A stretch of DNA of 25,368 nucleotides from Bacteroidales bacterium UBA1223 (GCA_002309155.1 DBXB01000006.1:1-25368), one strand, 5' to 3'; counted from the stretch's first letter, positions 6,412 through 14,340 are shown. The notes: generated from the letters alone by a model not told the origin. Translations and numbers: made by a program.

Positions 6412-7644
6412 TTACCAGTTGAGGAGTTTCTTGAAGTCGTAGGCTTCGGGGTTAGGCAAGTATTTCTTTGCGGCCTCGTAGTCGGCGGGGGTGATATAGT
6501 CCATGATGTCGTTGACATAGGACATCACCTTGTTGCTGTTGACATTGACAAGACGCGGGGGAATCTTGCCAGTGGCAGGATCCTGCAGGTCTTTGAGGTA
6601 GAGAGGCGTCACCGAACCCTGATGGTCGCAGTAGACCATACAGCCTGTGCAGCCCTGGTTGAAGAGGGTGTGGACTCCCATACCCATGAGCGAACAGTAG
6701 GTAAGGTCGAAGGCTATGGGCGTGTGGCAACGTATCTCGTAGCCTATCTCGACAGGACGCGACTTGATTTTGAGCCCCAGCTCCTTGACCTTGCGCTCGA
6801 GCAAGTCGTTGAAGATGTGAGCCTTCGACACCTTGCCCAATTCGGGATGACCGTGTTCGTCATAGCTGAAATGAATGCCCGACTTGGCAATCTCCTCGTC
6901 ACTGAGACTGTGGAAGACACCTTCGGAAATCATGGCGGCACCATAATTGATGCCCATCAGCTTGCGTTTGACGATGCAGGAGATGACCATGTTGACAATC
7001 TTCTCGACGGTAATCTCACTCTTGTTGAAGAACTCAGGGATGATGACCATAGGATAATGGCAGGCGCCGGCGATGCCGAGGGCGAGGTGGCCGGCGGAAC
7101 GTCCCATGGCAGAAACGACGAACCAGTTCTCGCTGGTGCGCGCATCCTCCATCACCGCAGTGGCCAGCACGCACCCCTGTGCCTTGGCACTGTTGTAACC
7201 GAACGTGGGACTACTGTTGGGAAGCGGCAGGTCGTTGTCGATGGTTTTGGGGACATGGATATTGGCGATGGGATAATGCTTGCTCTCGAGGAACTTGGCG
7301 ATACGGTTGGCGGTCGACGCAGTGTCGTCGCCACCCACTGTGACGAGAAGTTTTATCTCGTTGTCGGTGAAGAGTTTGAGGTTGAAGCGTTTCTCGAAGT
7401 CCTCGTCGGTGGGTTTGAAGCGACTCATCTTGAGCAGCGAGCCACCTTTGTTGAAGATCTCGTCAGCAATGAGGAAGTTGAGGTCCTGCATACGCGGGTT
7501 TTCGGTGAAGAGTGCCGAATAGCCACCGTGGAGACCTATGACACGATAGCCGTCACGGAGAAATGTCTTGGCGACAGAAGCCACTACGGTATTCATTCCC
7601 GGTGCGGGACCGCCACCGGTCAAAATTGCGATTGATTTAGCCAT
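6412..7644 (-). CDS. Phosphofructokinase, probably pyrophosphate-dependent
   Basis: The enzyme phosphorylates fructose 6-phosphate to the 1,6-bisphosphate in glycolysis. The 410 residues begin MAKSIAILTGGGPAPGMN (phosphate-donor loop). They carry VTVGGDDTAS at about 101-110, PKTIDNDLP at 132-140 with the catalytic Asp residues, and VSAMGRSAGHLALG. The Asp following GGD (GGDD rather than GGDG) is the classical mark of PPi- rather than ATP-dependent PFKs, so diphosphate-fructose-6-phosphate phosphotransferase is the best call. Donor specificity is inferred from this motif only. The gene is single, with a -7 box at 7697-7704 and a strong terminator. Confidence 0.9.
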   Translation of the reverse strand: MAKSIAILTGGGPAPGMNTVVASVAKTFLRDGYRVIGLHGGYSALFTENPRMQDLNFLIADEIFNKGGSLLKMSRFKPTDEDFEKRFNLKLFTDNEIKLLVTVGGDDTASTANRIAKFLESKHYPIANIHVPKTIDNDLPLPNSSPTFGYNSAKAQGCVLATAVMEDARTSENWFVVSAMGRSAGHLALGIAGACHYPMVIIPEFFNKSEITVEKIVNMVISCIVKRKLMGINYGAAMISEGVFHSLSDEEIAKSGIHFSYDEHGHPELGKVSKAHIFNDLLERKVKELGLKIKSRPVEIGYEIRCHTPIAFDLTYCSLMGMGVHTLFNQGCTGCMVYCDHQGSVTPLYLKDLQDPATGKIPPRLVNVNSNKVMSYVNDIMDYITPADYEAAKKYLPNPEAYDFKKLLNW

Positions 7645-7696
7645 AATACTTTATTTTTGAGTTATTTGAAACTAAAACTAGATTATTTTAATTTTG

Positions 7697-7704
7697 CAAA
7701 TTTA
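7697..7704 (-). promoter_or_regulatory. -7 box of the phosphofructokinase gene
   Basis: The minus strand reads TAAATTTG followed by C, a perfect TAnnTTTG box, about 53 nt upstream of the ATG at 7644. No clear -33 element is seen. Confidence 0.6.
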
Positions 7705-7743
7705 CGAAAAAGGATTGATATAGGGAGGGGGAAGCGTTAAAAA

Positions 7744-7865
7744 GTTGATATGATGATACGTTGATAAGATGATAAGGTGATAAGATGATAAGGTGTTAAG
7801 ATGTGAAGATGTTAAGATGTGAAGATGTTAAGGTGTGAAGATGTTAAGGTGTGAAGATGTGATGT
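7744..7865. repeat. GATAAGAT / GTTAAGAT / GTGAAGAT octamer tract
   Basis: About 15 units of 8 bp that drift along the tract from TTGATACG through GATAAGGT and GTTAAGAT to GTGAAGAT. The last part alternates GTTAAGRT and GTGAAGAT, which points to duplication of 16-bp pairs. Related octamers occur at 11376-11433, 13833-14177 and 17059-17142. Confidence 0.85.
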
Positions 7866-7918
7866 ATTGTCCCTTAACTTCCCTTAACTTCCCTTAACTC
7901 CCTTTAACTTCCCTCAAC
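7865..7918. repeat. CCCTTAACTT decamer tract overlapping a gene end
   Basis: Five units of about 10 bp (CCCTTAACTT and variants). The first 38 bp (7865-7902) recur exactly at 14341-14378. On the minus strand the TAA of the SDR gene (7894-7896) is part of a unit, so the last codons and stop of that gene come from the repeat. Confidence 0.85.
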
Positions 7919-8679
7919 CTTTTCCAAAGGAAATTCACGAAGGGTTTGGGCAGGAGGGCAACGAGGAAGGGGACAAGGTAGTTCATCAAGCCGGGTTTGA
8001 CTACACGGCGGTCCTTGAAGAGTCCACGCAACGCCTTGCGTACCAACCACTGCGGAGTGCGTATAAGTCCGACACGGACGCCGGCACGCAGTATCGACGG
8101 TTTCAGCTTATAGAGCGGCGTCGCCACCGCAGCGGGACAAACAGTGGTTACCGTCACTCCATAGGGATGCATCTCGAAATAGAGCGATTTGCTGAAACTC
8201 TTGAGAAATGCCTTGGTCGCAGAATAGGTGGTGATTCCCGGACAGGGCAGCTGGGCAGTCATCGACGAGACGTTTAGGATATAGCCGTGTTTCCTCTGTT
8301 TCATCTCCTCGCCAAAGAGCATGCAGAGTCTAGCGGGAGTGAACATGTGGAGTCGCAGCATCGCCATCGCCTTCTCCTCATTGTCGGGTCCAAGCTCTTC
8401 GAAGAAGAACATGCCGGCATTGTTGACCAGCACGTCGACCTCAATAGATTGATCATGGCAAAAGGCAAACAGTTTGTCGGCGGCATCGTCCGCCGACAAA
8501 TCCTGGAAGCAGGGAACGACACGGACCCCATATCGCTCATGGAGTTCGACAGTGGCCTGGTCAAGTTCATCCTGACGGTTGCTCACCAGCATGAGGTCGT
8601 AACCTTTTGCCGCCAGCTGGCGACCATATTCCAGTCCCATGCCGGAACTGCCTCCTGTTATTAATGCCCAAAGGTTCAT
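7894..8679 (-). CDS. Short-chain dehydrogenase/reductase
   Basis: This is an NAD(P)-dependent SDR oxidoreductase of 261 residues; the substrate is unknown. Visible motifs are the cofactor loop TGGSSGMG (8-15), NNAG (86-89), the catalytic Ser in LNVSSM (138/139) and YSATK (Tyr152, Lys156). The C-terminal region beyond residue 200 is hydrophobic (YLVPFLVALLPKPFVNFLW) and basic. This resembles SDR subfamilies acting on lipids or ketosteroid-like substrates, including membrane-associated ones, but no specific function can be assigned. The last residues (EVKGS) and the stop are encoded by the CCCTTAACTT repeat. A palindrome-bearing promoter lies upstream at 8766-8811. Confidence 0.85.
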   Translation of the reverse strand: MNLWALITGGSSGMGLEYGRQLAAKGYDLMLVSNRQDELDQATVELHERYGVRVVPCFQDLSADDAADKLFAFCHDQSIEVDVLVNNAGMFFFEELGPDNEEKAMAMLRLHMFTPARLCMLFGEEMKQRKHGYILNVSSMTAQLPCPGITTYSATKAFLKSFSKSLYFEMHPYGVTVTTVCPAAVATPLYKLKPSILRAGVRVGLIRTPQWLVRKALRGLFKDRRVVKPGLMNYLVPFLVALLPKPFVNFLWKRLREVKGS

Positions 8680-8688
8680 TTTTGTGGT

Positions 8689-8738
8689 AAAGGTTAAATA
8701 AAGGTTAAAGGTTAAAGGTTAAAGGTTAAAGGTTACAG
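8689..8738. repeat. AAAGGTT heptamer tract
   Basis: Six to seven 7-bp units GGTTAAA just upstream of the SDR start, with a second short tract of the same unit at 8811-8842 on the other side of the promoter. The 8680-8987 gap thus contains two repeat tracts, the SDR promoter and the rdgB promoter; 8843-8950 is AT-rich without other signals. Confidence 0.85.
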
Positions 8739-8765
8739 GGTTTGGAATACTTAGTATTTCGGATG

Positions 8766-8811
8766 CAAAAGTACGAAAAAAATCAAGTTTTCGCAAAAAC
8801 TTGATTTTTTT
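8766..8811 (-). promoter_or_regulatory. SDR promoter overlapped by a perfect palindrome
   Basis: The minus strand has -33 TTTG (8797-8794), a 20-nt spacer and -7 box TACTTTTG (8773-8766). A perfect 16-bp inverted repeat with arms AAAAAAATCAAGTTTT (8776-8791) and AAAACTTGATTTTTTT (8796-8811) covers the spacer and the -33 element. The palindrome could be an operator for a dimeric repressor, or an intrinsic terminator-like hairpin shielding the promoter. Confidence 0.65.
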
Positions 8812-8951
8812 AAAGGTTAAAGGTTATAGGTTAAAGGTTAGAGATTCTAGTTAATAGATAATAGATTATAGTTTTGGAATATTGGTCGGGAGTTACCAAA
8901 TTGGGGAAGAAGTGTTTTACTTTACATTTTAAACATTATATTCTTATTATA

Positions 8952-8982
8952 TTTAGTGATTAAAAAATAATCAGTAAATTTG
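8952..8982 (+). promoter_or_regulatory. Promoter of rdgB, probably giving a leaderless transcript
   Basis: TTTA at 8952-8955, a 19-nt spacer and a perfect -7 box TAAATTTG (8975-8982) followed by CACAC and the ATG at 8988. In Bacteroidota transcription starts a few bases beyond this box, so the mRNA would start at or next to the start codon. Confidence 0.65.
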
Positions 8983-8987
8983 CACAC

Positions 8988-9665
8988 ATGAAAACATTGA
9001 TTTTTGCTACCAACAATAAACATAAGTTACAAGAGGTCAGAGAGATGGTCGCCGACAAGATTGAGATAAAAAGTCTCAGCGACGTGGGTCTTGAAGGCGA
9101 CATTCCCGAGACTGCCGACACCCTGGAGGGGAACGCTCTGCAGAAAGCCCGCTGGGTGTGGGAACGAATTGAGAATTCAAAATTCAAAATTGAAAATTTA
9201 AAATTAAAAATTCGCTCCTCAAGTTCGCGGGTCTCAGCAGATAATTCGGTTGAAGCGGACGAGGTTGTTGGGGTGTTTGCAGACGATACGGGACTGGAGG
9301 TCGAAGCACTTGACGGGCGTCCCGGCGTCTATTCGGCACGCTATGCCGGCGAACATTGCTCGTTTGACGACAACATCAACAAGATGCTGAAGGAGATGGA
9401 GGGCAAGACAAACCGCAAAGCCTGTTTCCGCACTGTGATATGCCTGATAGAAAACGGCGAACCACGCTATTTCGAGGGGAGAGTCGACGGCACCATCCTC
9501 ACCGAACGTTACGGCAAGGAGGGATTCGGATATGACCCGATATTTATGCCCGACCGCTTCGCAGTGAGTTTCGCCGAAATGCCCCTCGAGGTGAAGAACA
9601 GAATAAGTCACCGAGGAAGAGCGGTGAGGGAGTTTGTTAGATGTGTGATGGGGGGGATTGTTTAA
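8988..9665 (+). CDS. rdgB: Non-canonical purine NTP pyrophosphatase with repeat-derived insertion
   Basis: RdgB/HAM1 hydrolyses dITP, XTP and similar damaged nucleotides to monophosphates in the cytoplasm, preventing their incorporation. Motifs: FATNNKHKLQEV at the N-terminus, TLEGNALQKA, FADDTGLEVEAL, PGVYSARYAGE, EGFGYDPIF and ISHRGRA. The protein has 225 residues against a usual 190-200. The excess of about 30 lies between WVWER and VFADDTG and begins with a TTGAAAA-type repeat tract translated as NSKFKIENLKLKI. The insertion is in frame and precedes the catalytic ADDTG loop. The stop codon is the TAA of the first TGTTTAAT unit of the downstream tract. The other plus-strand housekeeping genes follow. 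Confidence 0.93.
   Translation: MKTLIFATNNKHKLQEVREMVADKIEIKSLSDVGLEGDIPETADTLEGNALQKARWVWERIENSKFKIENLKLKIRSSSSRVSADNSVEADEVVGVFADDTGLEVEALDGRPGVYSARYAGEHCSFDDNINKMLKEMEGKTNRKACFRTVICLIENGEPRYFEGRVDGTILTERYGKEGFGYDPIFMPDRFAVSFAEMPLEVKNRISHRGRAVREFVRCVMGGIV
9167..9213. repeat. TTCAAAA/TTGAAAA tract inside rdgB
   Basis: Units of about 7-9 bp (AATTCAAA, AATTGAAA, ATTTAAA, ATTAAAA) within the coding frame. They resemble the tracts at 2173-2206 (inside rfbB) and 6101-6135 (intergenic). Confidence 0.8.
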
Positions 9666-9791
9666 TTGTTTAATTGTTTAGTTGTTTAATTGTTTAGTTG
9701 TTTAATTGTTTAATTGTTTAATTGTTGAGTTGTTGAATTGTTTATTTGTTTAATCGTTTGTTTGTTTAATTGTTTAATCGTTTAATTGTTG
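9658..9791. repeat. TGTTTAAT octamer tract
   Basis: About 16 units of 8 bp, TTGTTTAA with variants TTGTTTAG, TTGTTGAG and TCGTTTGT. It begins at the last codons of rdgB and fills the gap to the DUF151 gene. Confidence 0.9.
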
Positions 9792-9842
9792 ACAAGGTTC
9801 GACATGTTCGTGTTACTTGTCACAAATAAACAAAGAATAACA

Positions 9843-10409
9843 ATGAATTATAAGAAAGTATATCCCGTGGAAGTGTTGCAGGGCTTCACCGAGTCCTCGA
9901 TGTTTGTGCTGATGCTCTACGACCCGATAGGCGACCTCAAGGTGCCTGTGATGATAGGTGAGCATGAGGCGGAAATGATTATCCTGGAACAGGAGCAGAA
10001 GGAGTCACGCAGACCCATGACCTACCAGCTAATAGTCTCAATCATGGACGCATACGCACTGACACTGAAGAAGGTGCGTATCGACAAATTTGAAGAGGGT
10101 CTCTTTTATGCCACCCTGGTGATGAGCGACGGCTTCAACGAGAAAGAGATTGACGCCCGTGCCAGCGACGCCGTGGTCCTCGCCCTCCATCAGTCGGTCG
10201 ACATAGAGATGGCTGAGGAGGTGCTTAAAGACACAGGGTTCACGCCACAGGAGAACGACCTCGCCATAGGCAACCCGCTGTCGGGTGGCGACAACTTGGA
10301 GGACTTGGAGGCTGAACTGAAGCGACTTGAGGAGAACGAGGAATACGAGAAAGCCGCCGAAGTGATGAAAAAGATAGAGATACTGAAGAAGGTGGAACGC
10401 GGCGAATAA
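9843..10409 (+). CDS. Bifunctional-nuclease-family (DUF151) protein with UVR motif
   Basis: The protein has 188 residues from the ATG at 9843 (MNYKKVYPVEVLQGF); an upstream frame from 9786 runs through repeat sequence and is rejected. Residues about 1-135 form the DUF151/BFN domain: LMLYDPIGDLKVPVMIGEHEAEMIILEQE, RPMTYQLIVSIMDAY and IDARASDAVVLAL. This domain is seen in plant and bacterial proteins described as nucleases. The C-terminal helix LEAELKRLEENEEYEKAAEVMKKI is a UVR motif as in UvrB/UvrC, a protein-interaction hairpin. DUF151-UVR is a common Bacteroidota arrangement; its cellular role is not settled. It sits between rdgB and the PNP gene on the same strand. Confidence 0.88.
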   Translation: MNYKKVYPVEVLQGFTESSMFVLMLYDPIGDLKVPVMIGEHEAEMIILEQEQKESRRPMTYQLIVSIMDAYALTLKKVRIDKFEEGLFYATLVMSDGFNEKEIDARASDAVVLALHQSVDIEMAEEVLKDTGFTPQENDLAIGNPLSGGDNLEDLEAELKRLEENEEYEKAAEVMKKIEILKKVERGE

Positions 10410-10448
10410 CAAAGTACAACTATCACCATCGCAGGCACACCTTTACAC

Positions 10449-10516
10449 CATATCACCATATCAACATATCACCATATCAACATATCAACATATCAACATA
10501 TCACCATATCACCATC
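10449..10516. repeat. ATATCACC / ATATCAAC octamer tract
   Basis: Eight to nine units of 8 bp running right up to the ATG of the PNP gene, so the ribosome-loading region of PNP is entirely repeat. Confidence 0.9.
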
Positions 10517-10517
10517 A

Positions 10518-11339
10518 ATGAACGAAGAAAACCTATTAGCAATGTTTGACGAGGCCGCAGACTATCTGCGCAGCCGTACATCATACCGTCCCGAATGCGG
10601 CATAATCCTCGGCAGCGGACTAGGGAAACTGGCCGACAACATCGAGGATGCCGACATCATACCCTACAGCGAGATACCCCATTTTAAGAAAAGCACCGCA
10701 ACGGGTCACAAGGGGAACCTGATTTTCGGAAAGCTTGGCGGCACCGTCGTGGTAGCCATGCAGGGACGATTCCACTACTATGAAGGTTACGCCATGAGCG
10801 AGGTGACGTTCCCCGTCAGGGTGATGGCACGCATGGGAGTGCGGCGGTTGCTGGTGAGCAACGCCGCTGGTGGGATAAATCCCAACTTCAGGGTCGGCGA
10901 CCTGATGATCATCACCGACCACATCAACTTCATGCCCAACCCTCTGGTGGGAAGGAACATCGAAGAGATGGGCGTACGATTCCCCGACATGACGACAGTC
11001 TACAGTCAGCGGTTGCGACAGAAAGCCCACGAATCCGCGGAGAAGATAGGTGTGACGCTGAAAGAAGGCACCTATGTCGCCGAGACTGGCCCCACATACG
11101 AGACTCCGGCGGAATACCGCATGTACGGCATGCTGGGAGGCGACGCCGTGGGCATGTCGACAGTCCCCGAAGTGATTGTAGCCCGACACTGCGGCATGGA
11201 GATTTTCGGCATGAGTGTCATCACCAACTGTGCCGCCGACCTTGGCGAGGACTGTCTGAACGACGGCGACGAGGTAGTGAGGGTCGCCGACCGCGCCGCC
11301 GACAAGATGGGACAGATATTTACAGAACTGATATGTTGA
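10518..11339 (+). CDS. Purine-nucleoside phosphorylase
   Basis: The enzyme cleaves purine nucleosides with phosphate to the free base and ribose 1-phosphate in purine salvage. The 273 residues show the trimeric PNP/MTAP family features: IILGSGLGKLAD (phosphate loop, 30-40), ATGHKGNLIFGKLGG, GRFHYYEGY, VSNAAGGINPNFRVGDLMIITDHIN, the base-contacting AETGPTYETPAEYRM and VITNCAADL. The length is normal. The start is fixed by the end of the octamer tract at 10516. The C-terminus (ELIC) and TGA merge into a GATATGTTGATAAGG stretch. It probably acts on the same nucleotide pool as rdgB nearby. Confidence 0.93.
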   Translation: MNEENLLAMFDEAADYLRSRTSYRPECGIILGSGLGKLADNIEDADIIPYSEIPHFKKSTATGHKGNLIFGKLGGTVVVAMQGRFHYYEGYAMSEVTFPVRVMARMGVRRLLVSNAAGGINPNFRVGDLMIITDHINFMPNPLVGRNIEEMGVRFPDMTTVYSQRLRQKAHESAEKIGVTLKEGTYVAETGPTYETPAEYRMYGMLGGDAVGMSTVPEVIVARHCGMEIFGMSVITNCAADLGEDCLNDGDEVVRVADRAADKMGQIFTELIC

Positions 11340-11375
11340 TAAGGAAGATGGCTGTGGGAAGATGGAAGATGTATG

Positions 11376-11433
11376 ATGTTAATTTGTTAAATCGTTAAGA
11401 TGTTAAGATGTTAAGACGTTAAGGTTAAAAGGT
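11376..11433. repeat. GTTAAGAT octamer tract
   Basis: Four to five units GTTAAGAT / GTTAAGAC followed by AGGTTAAA, in the gap between the PNP and patatin genes. Same family as 7744-7865. Confidence 0.8.
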
Positions 11434-11502
11434 TGCAGATTTATTATGAGCTAGTAAATTGTATTTATAGTTAAAGTTGAGTAATCTATTCACCATTAAC
11501 TG

Positions 11503-13833
11503 ATGAAGAAGTTTTTGTTATATATACTCCTGGTTCTCTTTGCCGTCGAAGTCGCCGGCCAGAGCTACAGTTTCGGTATCGACTTGCATCGTGACTCGGT
11601 GTCGATGGTGGCGTTCCGCCAGCACATGGACAGCATACGCAAGGAACGTCCCACAGTGGCATTGGTCCTTAGTGGCGGAGGTGCCAAAGGCGCCGCACAC
11701 ATCCCCGTGATACAGTATCTAGAGAAAGCCCATATACCCATCGACCTGGTGATGGGCACCAGCATCGGCGGACTCGTCGGCGGACTCTATGCCTGTGGCT
11801 ATACCGGCGACGAACTTGAATTCATCATGAAAAGTCAGGATTGGGACTATCTGCTCCGCGACACCCATCCACGACGCTACGACGCACTGAAACAGAAAGA
11901 CTACGACAGGCAGCACCAGCTCAGCATAGCCTACGGCACCTATAAATGGGACTTTCACAAACCCGAGATAAGCAAACGCAGCATCATCAGAGACGGCATC
12001 GTGCAGGGACGCAACATCGAGAACCTCTTCGCCAGTCTGCTGGTGGGATATGAGGAGGATCGGGACTTCCTCTCCCTCCCTACCCCATTCGTCTGCATCG
12101 CCACCGACATGATTACCGCAAAACCTAAGATATGGCACTGCGGAGGACTCAAGGACGCACTGCGATCCACCATGTCTATCCCCGGACTATTCACCCCTGT
12201 GAAAGTCAACGGCATGGTACTTATGGACGGCAGCATGAGGAACAACTACCCGGCGGCACTGGCGCACCAGATGGGTGCCGACATCGTGATAGGCGTCGAC
12301 ATCTCGTCGCCGTCGCTGGAAGCCGGCCAGATGAACAGCATGCTTGATATCGTCTATCAGACTACCGACGTGCTGGGTCGTGAGGCATACGTGGCGTCGC
12401 TCGAGGCGACAGACATCTATATTCAGCCTGACTTGACGGGTTTCAGTCTGCTGAGTTTCGATCAGGAGAGTATCGACACCATGATGCAACGAGGCAGGAC
12501 AGCGGTGGAGTCGCATTCGGCAGAAATCAAAGAACTTCATGACATGCTCGAGAGGGCACAGACCCCGTTGATATCCTCACGCAACCTGCATGACAATAAG
12601 GCCACGAATATGATGGGACAATCGGTGCAGATCAAAGAAATCACCTTCGACGGCATCAACAGCAAAGAGGAGCGATTCCTACGCAAGAAACTGGGGTTGC
12701 CGTCACCAGGCACAGTGACTGTCCACATCCTCGAACTCGAGGACATCATAGCAACCCTGATGGGCACCAAGGCTTTTGAGAAAGTCACCTATGAGATTCT
12801 GGGCGACCAAGCACCATATACGCTGAAGTTCAACTGTTACAGAGCCCCGGTGAACCAGCTGGGCGCCAGCGTGCGATTCGACTCCAAAGACTATGCCTCA
12901 ATACTCTTAAACACCGGCATCAACACTCACCAGCTGACTGGCGGATGCTTGGATTTCTCCGCACGTCTGGGTCTTAACACCGTTATTACGGCGGCGACGG
13001 CGTTGCGTACTGGCCGAGGGGTGGACTGGAACATGTCGCTGTCGTTTCAGGCCGCCAGAAACGGCGAGTTCAGGAAAGACGACAATGACTACCGCATTGA
13101 CTTCAATAGAGGACGTGGCGACTTATACCTCACCTTCTCGCCTTGGAAGAGACTCAATATGGATATGGGGTTCAGGGCCGACTATTTCTATCGCACGTCA
13201 CTACTGGCAGACATAGGAACGGCCGGAAACGAGTTCACATCACTGCCCAAATCGAATATATTCATCGGTCCGTTTTTTCAGATAAGATCCGACTCCTTCG
13301 ACGACCCCTATTTCCCCACCAAAGGCGAGCAACATCATGTGAAATACAGCTGGATTACCGATGGATTGCTCAGCGACACCAAACAGGTGCACGCCATGCA
13401 GATTGGATTCCGATCCGCCCACAGCGCCGGACGGGTGTCGTTCATCCCCTTCTTAGAGGGACGCTACGTGAGTGCCACGGTCACACCATACGTCAACATG
13501 CTCTCCATCAGCGATGCCAACAAGATTCTGGACCAGCAGATAACATTCAACGGAATTAACACCACGGTATGGGCCATGCGTACCGTGGGTACCGTCGGAC
13601 TGAGTCTGAGGACTCGGATAGGAAAGAAGAACTACATCACCGCACAAGCCCAAGTTCTCCATCAGTCAGACAGACTGCAGGAGTTTATCGACGGCGACCT
13701 GTCACTCACCAACTACGGATTCTCGCTTGAATACGCTTACAGTTCTATTGTTGGTCCCATCAAAGTCAACGTCCACTGGTCGGACCTTAGTGAAACCGTA
13801 GGGTTTTATCTTGGCGTAGGACTTGAATTTTAA
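11503..13833 (+). CDS. Patatin-like phospholipase with POTRA and BamA-type barrel (type Vd-like)
   Basis: The predicted outer-membrane protein has 776 residues. A signal peptide (MKKFLLYILLVLFAVEVAGQ) is followed by a patatin domain at about 50-330: oxyanion loop LSGGGAKG (57-63), nucleophile elbow GTSIGG (Ser87) and the DG dyad at MDGSMRNN (Asp242). Residues about 370-440 resemble a POTRA domain (VQIKEITFDGINSKEERFLRKKLG, FEKVTYEI). About 445-776 are alternating beta strands typical of a 16-strand BamA/TpsB barrel, ending in the C-terminal Phe (GVGLEF). The family (PlpD-like) hydrolyses phospholipids or lysophospholipids. Whether the patatin domain stays attached is unknown. The stop codon abuts an octamer tract. 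Confidence 0.92.
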   Translation: MKKFLLYILLVLFAVEVAGQSYSFGIDLHRDSVSMVAFRQHMDSIRKERPTVALVLSGGGAKGAAHIPVIQYLEKAHIPIDLVMGTSIGGLVGGLYACGYTGDELEFIMKSQDWDYLLRDTHPRRYDALKQKDYDRQHQLSIAYGTYKWDFHKPEISKRSIIRDGIVQGRNIENLFASLLVGYEEDRDFLSLPTPFVCIATDMITAKPKIWHCGGLKDALRSTMSIPGLFTPVKVNGMVLMDGSMRNNYPAALAHQMGADIVIGVDISSPSLEAGQMNSMLDIVYQTTDVLGREAYVASLEATDIYIQPDLTGFSLLSFDQESIDTMMQRGRTAVESHSAEIKELHDMLERAQTPLISSRNLHDNKATNMMGQSVQIKEITFDGINSKEERFLRKKLGLPSPGTVTVHILELEDIIATLMGTKAFEKVTYEILGDQAPYTLKFNCYRAPVNQLGASVRFDSKDYASILLNTGINTHQLTGGCLDFSARLGLNTVITAATALRTGRGVDWNMSLSFQAARNGEFRKDDNDYRIDFNRGRGDLYLTFSPWKRLNMDMGFRADYFYRTSLLADIGTAGNEFTSLPKSNIFIGPFFQIRSDSFDDPYFPTKGEQHHVKYSWITDGLLSDTKQVHAMQIGFRSAHSAGRVSFIPFLEGRYVSATVTPYVNMLSISDANKILDQQITFNGINTTVWAMRTVGTVGLSLRTRIGKKNYITAQAQVLHQSDRLQEFIDGDLSLTNYGFSLEYAYSSIVGPIKVNVHWSDLSETVGFYLGVGLEF

Positions 13834-14177
13834 TTGTTGAATTGTTGAGTTGTTGATATGTTGATATGTTGATATGTTGATACGGTGATATGGTGATATG
13901 ATAAAGGTTACAGTTTAAAGGTTAAAGGTTAAAGAGGTTAAGGTGTGAAGGTGTGAAGATGTTAAGGTGGTATGTTGATACGTTGATACGTTGATATGGT
14001 GATAAGATGTTAAGGTGTGAAGGTGTGAAGATGTTAAGGTGGTATGTTGATATGGTGATATGGTGATATGGTGATATGGTGATATGGTGATATGATAAAG
14101 GTTAAAGGTTAATGGTTAATGGTTAAAGATCTTGGTAAAGGTCTTGATAAAGGTTAAAGGTTAAAGGTTAAAGGTTA
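13833..14177. repeat. Mosaic island of octamer and heptamer tracts
   Basis: Successive blocks: TTGTTGAA, TTGATATG, GTGATATG, GGTTAAA heptamers, GTTAAGGT/GTGAAGRT octamers, then again GTGATATG and GGTTAAA. A segment GTTAAGGTGTGAAGGTGTG is present twice (near 13940 and 14010), each followed by GATGTTAAGGTGGTATG. The whole 13834-14564 gap holds no gene: this island, then two GC-rich hairpins (14249-14304), a decamer tract and an AT-rich promoter region. Confidence 0.9.
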
Positions 14178-14240
14178 CAGAGATTTTGTATTAGCAAAAT
14201 ATATCTGAGGTTTTTCGCATAATTTGATTTATTTCTAAGG

Positions 14241-14335
14241 TGCGCAAAGCCTGCAAGCAGGCAAAAAGGAGTTAAAGGACAAATGGTGCAAGCCCCTGTG
14301 GGGCGCGCAGAGGAGCGTTGAGCGTGGGCAGTACC
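14241..14335. other. GC-rich segment with two small hairpins
   Basis: In an AT-rich gap this short GC-rich segment has GCCTGC-AA-GCAGGC (14249-14262) and GCCCC-TGT-GGGGC (14292-14304) followed by GCGCGC. It is neither a tRNA nor a standard terminator (no U-run). It may be another REP-like element or a small structured RNA. Confidence 0.4.
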
Positions 14336-14340
14336 GGTTC

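Noticed and set aside
6385..7635. 416-residue plus-strand frame opposite the phosphofructokinase gene
   Set aside because: It is antisense to a gene with clear PFK motifs and shows no family features; long antisense frames are common opposite GC-biased genes.
9786..9842. Upstream start for the DUF151 gene
   Set aside because: The extra 19 residues begin at the edge of the TGTTTAAT tract and do not match the family, which starts MNYKKV-like.
14241..14335. tRNA gene
   Set aside because: Two separate short hairpins with no cloverleaf arms, no T-loop sequence and no CCA-compatible acceptor stem.
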